Origin: Actinomycetota bacterium
Lineage (GTDB): Bacteria > Actinomycetota > Actinomycetes > Nanopelagicales > Nanopelagicaceae
Assembly (NCBI GenBank): GCA_009698845.1
Contig: WLPI01000006.1
Span: forward strand, 1 to 36,788
Length of the DNA: 36,788 bases
Reading direction: 5' to 3'
Positions 1 through 8,253 of this stretch are shown here, one piece after another; position 1 is the stretch's first letter; every line of letters begins with the position of its first letter. The notes beneath the pieces were generated by a model. It saw only the letters and a program-made list of their open reading frames with translations. It ran no database searches and had not been told where the DNA came from. The position numbers and the translations under genes were made by a program.

Positions 1-368
1 CGTACAACTACATTCGCTTGAAGCAATTCAAGAGACATTGAAATTGCTGGGCCTGAATTATTGAATTTATAGAGTAGGAATCCCTTTACTCCTTCAATAT
101 CAACTGGCACTTTAAATCCAGACCAGCTCTGGTGTGAAACTGATACTGGTTCAGAAACGATTGCAACCTTCGAAAGAATCTGCGTGTCAAAGTATTCAAG
201 CCCACCAGTTGCCGCACGTTTTTCCTGTCCGCCAACGACCAAGCGAATCTTTGTTGAAACGCTCTTTACTGGTTCCGCCCCAGAATTGGTTTTCCCAATC
301 TGAATCAATAATCCAGATTCAGCGTCAATTTCAAGCCAGTGATTCGAGTGCGGAGAAATAAGTTTCAA
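1..368 (-). CDS. Unrecognised protein, N-terminal part only (runs off the window)
   Basis: The minus strand stays open from base 368 to the window edge, giving 122 codons. The likely start is TTG at 368: the upstream crotonase stop is at 370-372 and an AGAGGA ribosome-binding site inside the crotonase end lies at a suitable distance. No ATG start is available near this end. The visible part has no signal peptide or membrane segment. It is rich in alternating hydrophobic and polar residues (for example SVSTKIRLVVGG and SGFKVPVDIEGV), which suggests a beta-rich fold such as the N-terminal sandwich of a sugar-processing enzyme. I do not recognise the family. It is the tenth gene in the minus-strand catabolic operon, so a role in the same pathway is inferred from position only. 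Confidence 0.6.
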   Translation of the reverse strand, partial: MKLISPHSNHWLEIDAESGLLIQIGKTNSGAEPVKSVSTKIRLVVGGQEKRAATGGLEYFDTQILSKVAIVSEPVSVSHQSWSGFKVPVDIEGVKGFLLYKFNNSGPAISMSLELLQANVVV

Positions 369-369
369 A

Positions 370-1137
370 TTATTTCCTCTTGAAGTTTGGCTTTCTCTTC
401 TCCTTAAATGCCAATCTGCCTTCATTGGCATCTTCTGTGGCAAATGCAATCACTTGAAGATCTCTCTCGTAGGCAATTGCTAAATCACGGCTCATGCTAA
501 ATGCCGCATTGAGATTGATCTTCGCACTTTCTGCTGCAATTGGTGCTCGATCTGCAACCATTCTTGCTATTTCAAGAGCGCGAGATTTAAGTTCCTCTGG
601 CTTAACACATTCGCTGATGAGTCCCCATGCAAGAGCTTTCTCTGCATCTATTGGCTCACCGGTCATAATCATCATGGCTGTGTGTGATGAACCGATTGCG
701 CCAGCGAGGAGCGCTGTCATTCCACCTCCACCAATCCATCCCAATTTGATTTCTGGTGCACCGAAGTTCGCGTTTGTTGAAGCTATGCGAATGTCGCATC
801 CCAAAGCCATCTCTAGCCCGCCACCAAGTGCCCATCCGTTTATCGCAGCGATTGCAGGTTTCTTTATAGACCTGACTGCTTCACAGTATCCAAAATGCGT
901 ACGCCAATCCCACGGTGTTTCATAAGAATCTAAATCTTTGATATCCGAACCTGCACAGAAAGCGCGTTCGCCTTCAGAGGTCAGAATTACAACCCTTACT
1001 TCATTATTGGAATTACAGGTTTCTACATATTCCCGAAGAAGTTTTGTCATTCCCCGAGTCATTGCATTTAATTTCTCGGGACGGTTGAGAGTAATAGTTG
1101 CTATGCCATCTTTGATTTCGAATAAAATCTCGCTCAT
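370..1137 (-). CDS. Enoyl-CoA hydratase/isomerase family protein (crotonase)
   Basis: A complete 255-residue crotonase-fold protein. The first oxyanion-hole segment is AFCAGSDI (about 59-66) and the second is GWALGGGLEMALGCD (101-115). Glu109 and Glu129 (in APEIKLG) occupy the positions of the two catalytic glutamates of rat mitochondrial enoyl-CoA hydratase, so hydratase chemistry is possible. The family also includes isomerases, dehydratases and beta-diketone hydrolases, and the substrate cannot be read from sequence. It starts 5 bases after the CoA-transferase stop with a purine-rich ribosome-binding stretch. It is therefore almost certainly co-translated in an operon that otherwise encodes sugar-acid oxidation. 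In that setting it may act on a CoA ester made by the neighbouring transferase, or cleave a diketo acid; both are inference. Confidence 0.93.
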   Translation of the reverse strand: MSEILFEIKDGIATITLNRPEKLNAMTRGMTKLLREYVETCNSNNEVRVVILTSEGERAFCAGSDIKDLDSYETPWDWRTHFGYCEAVRSIKKPAIAAINGWALGGGLEMALGCDIRIASTNANFGAPEIKLGWIGGGGMTALLAGAIGSSHTAMMIMTGEPIDAEKALAWGLISECVKPEELKSRALEIARMVADRAPIAAESAKINLNAAFSMSRDLAIAYERDLQVIAFATEDANEGRLAFKEKRKPNFKRK

Positions 1138-1142
1138 TTTCT

Positions 1143-2330
1143 CTACTTCCCCGCTACGTTGCCTGTTTTTAGGAGTGTGTCTATTTTTTCTTGTGAATAT
1201 CCCAAAGTCTTTAAGACTTCACTAGTGTCTTCTCCGATCAGTGGTGCACCTTTGGCAACACTGGCAGGAGATTTGGAAAATTTAAATGGGAATCCCGGTG
1301 CTTTTACATGACCTTCTGTTGGATGTTCGTATTCAACGAAAGTCTTGTTATGCGCAATTTGAGGATCGTTGACTAAATCCTTATAGCCATACACTTCGCC
1401 AGCCCAGATACCGTGCTCTCTAAAGATAACAAGCCATTCTTTCGCCGTTTTATTGAGTAAGCGTTCTTGGGTTTTTGCGAAAATCTCATCGCGGTGAGTC
1501 CACGAATCTTCTTCATCGTTATACGTTTCAAAGCTAGGTTCTCCGATAAGTTCTCCGAATTGCTTCAGCGATGGAAATGCGATTGCTATGTAATCTTCCT
1601 TGGTTTCAAAGACGCCATACGGTGCGCGAATATAAGAGTGAGCATGGGGTTGTTCCGAACGCACTTGTTCAATTTTGCCCACGGTATAAATTGAAATCTC
1701 TTGCATCTGAAGAGTGGTAATCACATCCAGCATGTTGATGCTGACTAACTGACCTTCTTTTGTTCGCTCTCTGTGCAGCAAAGCCGCAATTGTGGCTTCA
1801 CTTGCAGCAGCCGCCGTAACAGCATCGACTAAAAATTGTCCTGATGGCTTTGGGGGTTCACTTACGCGACCCGAAGAGAGCATCGCGCCGGAAAGTGCTT
1901 GCAACAACATGTCCTGACCTGGTCTATCGACATAAGGTCCACTCTCGCCATAACCAGAAATCGAGACGTAAATCAGATCCTTTTTCAGTTGAGAAAGTGT
2001 CTCGTAATCAACTCCTAAGCGCTTTGCTACACCTGGGCGATAGTTCTGCAAGAAAACATCACTGGAGGCCACTAAATCTCGCAAGACAGAGAGTCCTTCT
2101 TCGGATTTCAAATTAAGTGCAACTGATTTCTTATTTCTGTTAAGTGATAAGAATGAAACATTTATTTGATTGCCTTTAGCTCCTCCAGCAGATACATGTC
2201 TCTGCCATTCACCTGTAATTGGTTCGATTTTTATCACCTCGGCACCTAAATCACCGAGACGTTGGGCGGCAAATGGTCCTGCCATAGCAATACTGCAATC
2301 TAGGACTCTATAGCCGGTTAAAATTCCCAT
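1143..2330 (-). CDS. CoA-transferase family III (CaiB/BaiF type)
   Basis: A 395-residue class III CoA-transferase, the usual length for the formyl-CoA transferase / CaiB family. Family signatures are the N-terminal RVLDCSIAMAGPFAAQRLGD segment (8-27), LGAEVIKIEP (28-37), LNRNKKSVALNLK (63-75) and SISGYGESGPY (123-133). Asp169 in GQFLVDAVT falls at the number of the catalytic aspartate of formyl-CoA transferase, which forms the acyl-aspartyl anhydride. These cytoplasmic enzymes move CoA between carboxylic acids. The donor and acceptor are unknown here. A CoA-transferase is not part of the standard non-phosphorylative sugar pathways suggested by its neighbours, so it may activate an acid intermediate for the adjacent crotonase (inference). 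It starts 51 bases after the SDR stop. Confidence 0.93.
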   Translation of the reverse strand: MGILTGYRVLDCSIAMAGPFAAQRLGDLGAEVIKIEPITGEWQRHVSAGGAKGNQINVSFLSLNRNKKSVALNLKSEEGLSVLRDLVASSDVFLQNYRPGVAKRLGVDYETLSQLKKDLIYVSISGYGESGPYVDRPGQDMLLQALSGAMLSSGRVSEPPKPSGQFLVDAVTAAAASEATIAALLHRERTKEGQLVSINMLDVITTLQMQEISIYTVGKIEQVRSEQPHAHSYIRAPYGVFETKEDYIAIAFPSLKQFGELIGEPSFETYNDEEDSWTHRDEIFAKTQERLLNKTAKEWLVIFREHGIWAGEVYGYKDLVNDPQIAHNKTFVEYEHPTEGHVKAPGFPFKFSKSPASVAKGAPLIGEDTSEVLKTLGYSQEKIDTLLKTGNVAGK

Positions 2331-2381
2331 GTATCTACAACCAATCTGCCAGCAACGTTTGCGTCTCTGGCTAGTAAGGAC

Positions 2382-3149
2382 TTATTTGAAGAGCTGGATA
2401 CTGCTTCCACCATCGATTTTGAAATCTGCACCAGTAATGAACCCCAGCTCATCATTAATTAGGAAGTAGACAAGAGCTGCAACTTCTTCGGGTTTTCCTA
2501 AGCGTCGTACAGGGTGGAACTCCGCCCACTCTGCGGCCACATCTTCAGCTGTGCGTCCCATAATATCTTCGGCAACAATTTTTAGTAGCGGCGTGTTAAT
2601 TGAGCCAGGAGAAACACTGTTGCATCGGATGCCATCTAGCGCATGATCTACTGCAATTCCACGAGTGAGAGCTATAACTCCAGCTTTAGAAGCCGCATAG
2701 GCAGCTGTCGTTTTTTGATTCATATGTCCCAATACAGATGCAGTGTTAACAATTGATCCAGAACCATTTCTCTTAAAGATAGGAACTGCAAAAGAAGAAG
2801 AAATGAATTGTGCTGTCAAATTAACGCGAAGAGTGAATTCCCAATCTTCTAAAGATAATTTGTCGACTGTCCCGTATCGAGCAATTCCGACATTGTTGAA
2901 AACTCCATTTAGTCTAGGGAGTTCTTTCTCTGCAAACTTGTACGCATTCTCAATATCCTCAAATTTGGCGACATCGCAATGAACTGTCTTTATATTCTTT
3001 GACGACTTCTCAAGTTCAGCAAGCTCTTTATCCAATACGTCTGCTGCAATGACATTCCAGTTGCGTTCACTAAAGTATTTTGCAGTTTCGCCTCCGATTC
3101 CACGTGCTCCTCCGAAGATGAGAATGCCTTTATTTGAGTTATCTTTCAT
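2382..3149 (-). CDS. SDR-family oxidoreductase (classical)
   Basis: A 255-residue classical short-chain dehydrogenase. The Rossmann glycine motif GGARGIGG is at 13-20, an acidic Asp38 ends the second strand (IAADV), which favours NAD, and NNVGIA is at 85-90, a variant of the usual NNAG. The catalytic set is Ser138, Tyr151 and Lys155, with Asn110 in helix 4. The ATG overlaps the lactonase stop as ATGA, and AAGGAC upstream serves as the ribosome-binding site. Next to a lactonase and an enolase-superfamily dehydratase, it could oxidise the C4 hydroxyl of a 2-keto-3-deoxy acid, as in the L-fucose and L-rhamnose diketo-hydrolase routes, or be the first sugar dehydrogenase. The SDR at 9184 competes for either role. 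Confidence 0.93.
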   Translation of the reverse strand: MKDNSNKGILIFGGARGIGGETAKYFSERNWNVIAADVLDKELAELEKSSKNIKTVHCDVAKFEDIENAYKFAEKELPRLNGVFNNVGIARYGTVDKLSLEDWEFTLRVNLTAQFISSSFAVPIFKRNGSGSIVNTASVLGHMNQKTTAAYAASKAGVIALTRGIAVDHALDGIRCNSVSPGSINTPLLKIVAEDIMGRTAEDVAAEWAEFHPVRRLGKPEEVAALVYFLINDELGFITGADFKIDGGSSIQLFK

Positions 3150-4033
3150 TTGTCTGTCCTTTCGTATCGATTACTCTTGCTGCCCTTAAAAGAAGTACTG
3201 ACCTTAAAGAGTGATCCAGCAAGCGGTTCTTTGGCTAAAGCCTCTGAGTTCATGGCATAGCGGGCGGTTGTTATGAAGAGCTCAGACATATCTTTGCCTC
3301 CAAAGCAGCAACTTGTTACTTGCTTTACCGGAAGAGTAACCACATGAGTGAGCTCGCCGCTAGGGTCAAAGCGTCTTACTTCTCCGCCACCAAAGAACGC
3401 AACCCAAATTCCGCCATCTTCATCCGTAGTTAATCCATCAGGAATTTCTCCCGGTACATGAAACGAAATGAGAGGCCGACGGTTCTTTAGCTCTCCGCTT
3501 TGAAGATCACAATCGAAAATATCAACTCTTCCAGTTGGAGAGTCAATGAAATACATACTCTTCTGGTCTTTACTCCAGCCCATTCCATTTGCAATCGTCA
3601 GAACAGGCACTACTTCCTTGATACCTCTGGAATCCAAGCTGTATAGCGCTGCTACACCTGGCGTGAAATCAAATGCCATGGTTCCAACCCACATCCGCCC
3701 AGTGCTATCGCACTTGGCATCATTAGTTCGTATCGAAGCATCATCTGGTTCGATTGGTGCAAGTAAAGTATTTAGCTTGCCATCCCGAGACGCTACAAAA
3801 ACTCCATCTCTTGCAGCCACTATTAATTGCGAATCTTGATCCAAAATTACGGCGCTGACCTCTTGATCAAATTGAATTGTTTTTTCCGATAAATCTGATG
3901 GGGTAAACAGCTTTACTTGCTTATTTGTAATATCTACAAAATATAGCTCTTGCTTAACATCATCCCAGAAAGGACCCTCGCCAAGGTCACAATCCAATTC
4001 AACGGCGAGCTCAGCAGTAAGTACTGTAGGCAT
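3146..4033 (-). CDS. SMP-30/gluconolactonase/regucalcin-family sugar lactonase
   Basis: A 295-residue six-bladed beta-propeller lactonase of the SMP-30 family. The metal-binding residues can be placed: Glu19 in GEGPFW, Asn149 in ANGMGW and Asp199 in IPDGL. The conserved NDAKCDSTGRMWVGTM (104-119) strand is also present. Such enzymes hydrolyse the lactone formed by a sugar dehydrogenase to the open aldonic acid in the cytoplasm. It lies between the enolase-superfamily dehydratase (12-base gap) and an SDR (ATGA overlap), which supports a pathway of dehydrogenase, lactonase, dehydratase. No clear Shine-Dalgarno sequence precedes the ATG, so translation may be coupled to the gene before it. The sugar cannot be determined. 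Confidence 0.92.
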   Translation of the reverse strand: MPTVLTAELAVELDCDLGEGPFWDDVKQELYFVDITNKQVKLFTPSDLSEKTIQFDQEVSAVILDQDSQLIVAARDGVFVASRDGKLNTLLAPIEPDDASIRTNDAKCDSTGRMWVGTMAFDFTPGVAALYSLDSRGIKEVVPVLTIANGMGWSKDQKSMYFIDSPTGRVDIFDCDLQSGELKNRRPLISFHVPGEIPDGLTTDEDGGIWVAFFGGGEVRRFDPSGELTHVVTLPVKQVTSCCFGGKDMSELFITTARYAMNSEALAKEPLAGSLFKVSTSFKGSKSNRYERTDK

Positions 4034-4045
4034 CTACGAAATCAG

Positions 4046-5248
4046 TCACTTAGCCTTGGAAGTGCGGACGATTACTTCATCAGAAGAGCGAACCCACGAC
4101 TGTAATGTGATTCCGTGTCCGCTTGCATCAGAGATGTAGATTCTTCCATTTTCAATCTTTGGAATTCCATCAACGAAGTCCTTGTACCAAGTATTAACAA
4201 ATGCGCGAGCAGTCTCTTGCAAGAAACCATTTCGCTGTGAAAGAGAAAAATGCGTACTCGTTGCAAGTGCTACAGGTCCTGAGCAGTCGTGAGGTGCAAC
4301 TGGGACCGCAAATAGATCTGCAAGTGATGCAATCTTTCTAGATTCGGTGAGCCCACCAGTCCAGGAAATATCAATTGTTAGGTAATCTACGGCGCCTTTT
4401 TCTAATAGAGGAAGAATCTGTCGTCTTCCAATCGCGGTTTCACCCGTTGCTATCGGCACAGAAATCTCTGAGCGAAGCTTCGCCAACGCATCTACTGCAT
4501 CTGGGCGTAGTGGATCCTCAATCCAGAATGGCTGATACGGAGTGATTGCATCAATAATTCGCTTAGCTGTTGGTCGGTTCCAGAGAGCATGGAATTCAAT
4601 CATTAAATCCATGTCCATTCCGACTTCATCTCGAATCGCAGAAATAATCTTTACGCCAGCTTCTATCTCTTTCTGTGAAATAGAGTTTCCGAAAGATTTC
4701 TCTGCGGCCGGATCAAATGGCCAAATCTTCATACCTTCTATGCCACTGTCATAGAGTTCACGCGCTAGTTTTGCAGGAGTATTAAAGAATGCTTGTAGAT
4801 CTTCATACCCCTTCTCTTTGGACTCGGCAACGCCCCAATTCTTTGAATTCTGACTCGAAGTTTTTTTCATGTAAGAAGAGCCAGCACATGTATTGTAAAT
4901 CTTTACGGAATCTTGAAGCTTTCCACCTAAAGAATCTGCCATCGTCGCATTGATTGATTTGCCCCAAAGATCCCAAACTGCAACATCCAAGGCTCCTAAT
5001 GATCGAACTTCAATTCCGCCACCTTGATATCCAACATAGGGTGTTAATGCAAAATTCAAAGATTCAGGATTTATATTCGCACTGGCAAAAATCAGAGGCG
5101 CAGCAATCGTGTGGATGTACTCCTCTATTACTGTTTGACTAAAGAATGATTCCCCAAGGCCGACATTTCCTTTGTCGTCATGCACTTCCACCCATAGTGA
5201 AGAAGGGTGCGCCAACGGCCTAAAGGTTTCAATCTTCGTTATCTTCAT
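4046..5248 (-). CDS. Mandelate racemase/muconate lactonizing enzyme family protein, probable sugar-acid dehydratase
   Basis: About 400 residues of the enolase superfamily. The barrel carries MKIWPFD (about 173-179), a metal site of Glu218 (in MIEFHALWN), Glu244 (IEDP) and Glu270 (TGET), and the general acid/base His320 in APHDCSGP. His220 in the EFH motif resembles the second catalytic histidine of mannonate/galactonate-type dehydratases, so a sugar-acid dehydratase making a 2-keto-3-deoxy acid is the best call. The ATG at 5248 is chosen over an in-frame TTG at 5254 because AAAGG lies at a better distance. It is the first gene after the hairpin that follows the ABC binding-protein gene, and it is followed directly by the lactonase. 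Substrate possibilities include fuconate, rhamnonate, galactonate and gluconate. Confidence 0.9.
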   Translation of the reverse strand: MKITKIETFRPLAHPSSLWVEVHDDKGNVGLGESFFSQTVIEEYIHTIAAPLIFASANINPESLNFALTPYVGYQGGGIEVRSLGALDVAVWDLWGKSINATMADSLGGKLQDSVKIYNTCAGSSYMKKTSSQNSKNWGVAESKEKGYEDLQAFFNTPAKLARELYDSGIEGMKIWPFDPAAEKSFGNSISQKEIEAGVKIISAIRDEVGMDMDLMIEFHALWNRPTAKRIIDAITPYQPFWIEDPLRPDAVDALAKLRSEISVPIATGETAIGRRQILPLLEKGAVDYLTIDISWTGGLTESRKIASLADLFAVPVAPHDCSGPVALATSTHFSLSQRNGFLQETARAFVNTWYKDFVDGIPKIENGRIYISDASGHGITLQSWVRSSDEVIVRTSKAK

Positions 5249-5315
5249 TACCAAGCCTTTTCTCTAATAAAAATACAGGGGAACGCAAACCTTATTTACT
5301 AATTACTAAAAAGTG

Positions 5316-5369
5316 CCTGAGGAGAGTGGCGTTCTGACGCCATCAGAGTAAATCGCCACCCCCCTCAGG
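5316..5369 (-). terminator. Strong hairpin after the binding-protein gene (terminator or mRNA-stability element)
   Basis: Bases 5354-5369 and 5316-5331 are complementary over 16-base arms: CCTGAGG and GTGGCG pair perfectly, separated by a 3x3 mismatch. A small CTGA/TCAG hairpin sits in the loop. In the minus-strand transcript the hairpin comes 9 bases after the binding-protein stop and is followed by GCACTTTTT, so it resembles an intrinsic terminator. Because the downstream genes are in the same orientation and have no other obvious strong promoter, it may be a partial terminator or 3' stabiliser that raises binding-protein level relative to the enzymes. Confidence 0.75.
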
Positions 5370-5378
5370 ATTCCTTAA

Positions 5379-6407
5379 TTAAGCGAATACAGCCTCACGC
5401 TTCAAGATTGCATTGATGTTTGACGCATCAATTACAGCTGAACCTGTGTCGTATGAGAACGACTTGAAGCCTGGAGACATTTCCATCGCCAAGAGTGAAG
5501 ACGCAACCCATCCCTGTGCCCATGGGTTCTGATCCAATGTGAAGTCGATGTTTCCGGCCTTAATTCCCTGTAGTACAGGCTGAACAAGGTCGAAACCGCC
5601 GTTAGACAACTTCAGATTCTTGCGCTTCATAAGTGCACCGAAGAACTGGTGTGAGAACTCAGTTCCGATGTAACCAACAACGTCACCCTTTGCTAAACGT
5701 GCATCCATAATTGCTGATGCTTTAGCTTCATCGCTTGATGTCACCAAAACTTCAGTTGTATATGTTGTTCCGTTTGAGGCGTTGTATGCAGCTACACCTT
5801 GCTTTGCACCAGCAGCACGGTCTTCAAGAGCCGAGTTACCAGGAGCGAAGTTTCCGATAAGAATAACTCCAGAAGTTTTTCCGGTCTTCTTCTTAGCGTA
5901 TGTAGCACCTTGGATTCCAGCAATCTTTCCTGCTGGAACGAAATCTTGACCTACGAATGGGACGCTAAGGTCTTGATATCCCTTAGATCCAACGTTTGTA
6001 AGTACTACCTTGATTCCAAGACTTTGTGCCTTCTTAATGTTGGCATCAAATGCTTTGTCATCAATTCTTGTGAAGATCACTCCATTTGGCTTTGAAGCAA
6101 TCGCTGCAGCCTGAAGTTCAACTGTCTTCTGAATGTCTTGTCCTGTTGGACCAACATAGTTGACTTTCCAGCCCATTGATTTTCCGAATTCACGGAATCC
6201 TCGCTCTAGAGGAACGAAGAACGGGTTCAAATCGTGAATAACGCAAGTAACTTTCTTGCCACGTTGAATTGCTGCTGTCTTAGTAGCAGCCGCTGCAAAA
6301 GGTGTTCCGATTACAGATGAAGCACCTAGTAGAACAGCTGATGCGCCGCCTGCCTTTAGGAGATTGCGGCGGTTTAAACCACTCTCCTCTAATGTTTCCT
6401 TATCCAT
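5379..6407 (-). CDS. Sugar ABC transporter substrate-binding protein, Tat-exported (ribose/LacI-like type)
   Basis: A 342-residue periplasmic-binding-protein fold of the ribose/galactose-binding type. The N-terminus carries a twin-arginine signal (NRRNLLKAGG, 12-21) followed by a small hydrophobic stretch and FAAAA, so export by the Tat system is likely. There is no lipobox cysteine, which is notable for a protein that should stay near its transporter in a monoderm cell. The mature part begins VTCVIHDLNPFF and includes the PNGVIFTRIDD and GYIGTEFSHQFFGAL segments typical of the family. An AAGGAG ribosome-binding site precedes the ATG. It partners the permease (6477-7472) and the ATPase (7474-8253). 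The ligand is unknown, but the downstream enzymes suggest a sugar or sugar acid. Confidence 0.93.
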   Translation of the reverse strand: MDKETLEESGLNRRNLLKAGGASAVLLGASSVIGTPFAAAATKTAAIQRGKKVTCVIHDLNPFFVPLERGFREFGKSMGWKVNYVGPTGQDIQKTVELQAAAIASKPNGVIFTRIDDKAFDANIKKAQSLGIKVVLTNVGSKGYQDLSVPFVGQDFVPAGKIAGIQGATYAKKKTGKTSGVILIGNFAPGNSALEDRAAGAKQGVAAYNASNGTTYTTEVLVTSSDEAKASAIMDARLAKGDVVGYIGTEFSHQFFGALMKRKNLKLSNGGFDLVQPVLQGIKAGNIDFTLDQNPWAQGWVASSLLAMEMSPGFKSFSYDTGSAVIDASNINAILKREAVFA

Positions 6408-6476
6408 TTTTTCTCCTTAGTTAGGCCTGAGCTCTTTCAAACTAGGCTGGGTGTGTGATGGCGTCAGATCTATGTT

Positions 6477-7472
6477 TTACGTTCGAAGAGTCTTTCTCTT
6501 CTGTGCAACCAAAGTATTGATAACTACTGCTGCGAGGATTAGTAATCCGTTAGCAACAAAAGTCCAGTTTCCGTTTACGCCAACAAGCACAAGCACGTTG
6601 GTAATCAAGCCACCAACAATTGCTCCTAAAGTTGCTCCCAGAATTGTTCCAGAACCACCAAATAAGCTTGCTCCACCAACTGCGATGGCACCGACAATCA
6701 ATAGTTCCTGTCCCTGACCGGTGAGCGGATTGGAACTTCCTAACCAACCGACGAGCATGATGCCCGCCCATGTGGCCAAGAAACTTGAAAGCATGAAGGA
6801 TTGAATCTTCACTTTAGCTACGTTGATTCCGGCATTTTGAGCCGCAACTTTATTTCCACCAATTGCATATAGGTCGGAGCCAAACTTTGTCTTTGCCAAT
6901 ACAACTCCAACTATTGTGCATAGTGCGACCATCCAATACACCTGTGCAGAAATACCGAGGAAAGATCCGCCTACGAGTCCTGAAAAAGTTTTAGATTCTT
7001 TTGCGTAGATTGGAACTCCACCTGAAATCAGAAGTGTTGCTCCTCGCAGAGCGCCAAGTCCCGCCAGAGTTACTACGAATGATGGAATGTTGAGCCTGAC
7101 GCTGACGTAACCATTTAACCATCCAAGGAATACACCGAGTAATAAGGTGACAACGATCGAAGGAAGGATTGGCCAATCCATTTTCACTGAAAGCCAGGTG
7201 TACATCACGGCGCCGAGACCGTAAATGGAGCCAATTGATAAATCAATCTCTCCACAAATAACAACGAGTGACATACCTGCTGCACAAATCGCAACATATG
7301 AAACCTGCTGAAGAATAGTGTTTACGTTTGTTCCCACAGCAAAATTTGGTGTTAAGGACATCGCAACGATAACGACTCCAACAATTGCAACGACAACACC
7401 AAATTCCTCGGCTCGCAAAATTCGGCCAATTCTGCTCTCATGTTTATCTAAGCGTTTAGCTTTGCCCGACAT
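6477..7472 (-). CDS. Sugar ABC transporter permease (RbsC/FrcB type)
   Basis: A hydrophobic protein of about 331 residues with some eight to ten membrane segments, of the branched-chain/ribose permease family. The family signature GEIDLSIGSIYGLGAVM near residue 75 matches the (G/E)GIDLSVG pattern of RbsC, and LNIPSFVVTLAG and NPLTGQGQELLIVGAIAVGG segments follow. I chose the ATG at 7472, preceded by AAGGG at good spacing, over an in-frame GTG at 7481 that would overlap the ATPase gene. It forms the membrane channel with the ATPase encoded just upstream; presumably a homodimer. Confidence 0.93.
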   Translation of the reverse strand: MSGKAKRLDKHESRIGRILRAEEFGVVVAIVGVVIVAMSLTPNFAVGTNVNTILQQVSYVAICAAGMSLVVICGEIDLSIGSIYGLGAVMYTWLSVKMDWPILPSIVVTLLLGVFLGWLNGYVSVRLNIPSFVVTLAGLGALRGATLLISGGVPIYAKESKTFSGLVGGSFLGISAQVYWMVALCTIVGVVLAKTKFGSDLYAIGGNKVAAQNAGINVAKVKIQSFMLSSFLATWAGIMLVGWLGSSNPLTGQGQELLIVGAIAVGGASLFGGSGTILGATLGAIVGGLITNVLVLVGVNGNWTFVANGLLILAAVVINTLVAQKRKTLRT

Positions 7473-7473
7473 G

Positions 7474-8253
7474 CTATTCACCCTTCAATTCGGTTGATTG
7501 ACTCTGGAGGTTATGTTTAACAAAACTCTGATCGCCAACGATCATGCTGACTATCTCTTGTCTAGTGGTTTCCTTAGTGTTGCGAATTCCAGCAACTTGC
7601 CCAGCACGCATAACTACAATGCGATCTGAAACCGCCAAAACATGATCAATATTGTGGCTGATTATGACAATTCCTTTTCCTGCATCTCTGAGCTCTGTAA
7701 CGATTCGCAGAACGTTGGCTTGCTGTTCAGGTCCAAGTGCGGCAGTTGGCTCGTCTAACAATACAAAATCACTGCCTAGTCGAACCGCTCTCGCAATGGC
7801 GATGCATTGACGCTGTCCGCCAGAGAGTGATTCAACTTGCAACTTCGTAGAAGAGATTTTGATTTTAAGTTGATCCAACAACACTTTGGCTTCTTCGCGC
7901 ATCTTTGAAATTCTGACAAATCCGAATCTACGTAATTCATGACCCAAAAATACATTTCGTGCAACATCCATACTTCCAACAAGTGCTAAATCTTGATACA
8001 CAACGGAGATTCCATTTTCCACTGCATCTTGTGGTCTGTTAATTACTCGTACGCTTCCGTCGATGACGATCTGTCCGCTATCTGGTTTTGTTGCACCGCA
8101 GAGAATTCGAATCAAGGTTGACTTGCCAGCTCCGTTGTCGCCCATCAGAGCAACAACTTCTCCAGAATTGCATTCGAAGTCAACCGAATTCAGCGCCTGT
8201 ACTCCACCGTACCGCTTTGCTAAACCTTTGGCCTTGAGCGTTGTTGTCGTCAC
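7474..8253 (-). CDS. Sugar ABC transporter ATP-binding protein (single nucleotide-binding domain, FrcA-like)
   Basis: A 259-residue ABC ATPase. Walker A is GDNGAGKST (38-46), the Q-loop is Gln87, the signature is LSGGQRQ (143-149), Walker B is FVLLDEP (163-169) and the switch histidine is His200. It has one nucleotide-binding domain, unlike the fused double-domain RbsA/XylG proteins. It therefore probably works as a homodimer, as in the fructose importer FrcA. The start is GTG at 8253, one base overlapping the regulator stop (TAGTG), with GAGGAG as ribosome-binding site. It energises uptake through the permease and binding protein encoded downstream. Confidence 0.94.
   Translation of the reverse strand: MTTTTLKAKGLAKRYGGVQALNSVDFECNSGEVVALMGDNGAGKSTLIRILCGATKPDSGQIVIDGSVRVINRPQDAVENGISVVYQDLALVGSMDVARNVFLGHELRRFGFVRISKMREEAKVLLDQLKIKISSTKLQVESLSGGQRQCIAIARAVRLGSDFVLLDEPTAALGPEQQANVLRIVTELRDAGKGIVIISHNIDHVLAVSDRIVVMRAGQVAGIRNTKETTRQEIVSMIVGDQSFVKHNLQSQSTELKGE

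Noticed and set aside
134-361. 75-codon plus-strand frame at the left edge
   Set aside because: The minus strand over the same bases is open throughout, starts with a ribosome-binding site and continues the operon, so it explains the DNA better.
494-925. 143-codon plus-strand frame over the crotonase gene
   Set aside because: It is antisense to a well-supported gene, lacks a ribosome-binding site, and its product has no recognisable pattern. The same applies to the other long antisense frames, such as 8431-8850, 30110-30553 and 22534-22941.
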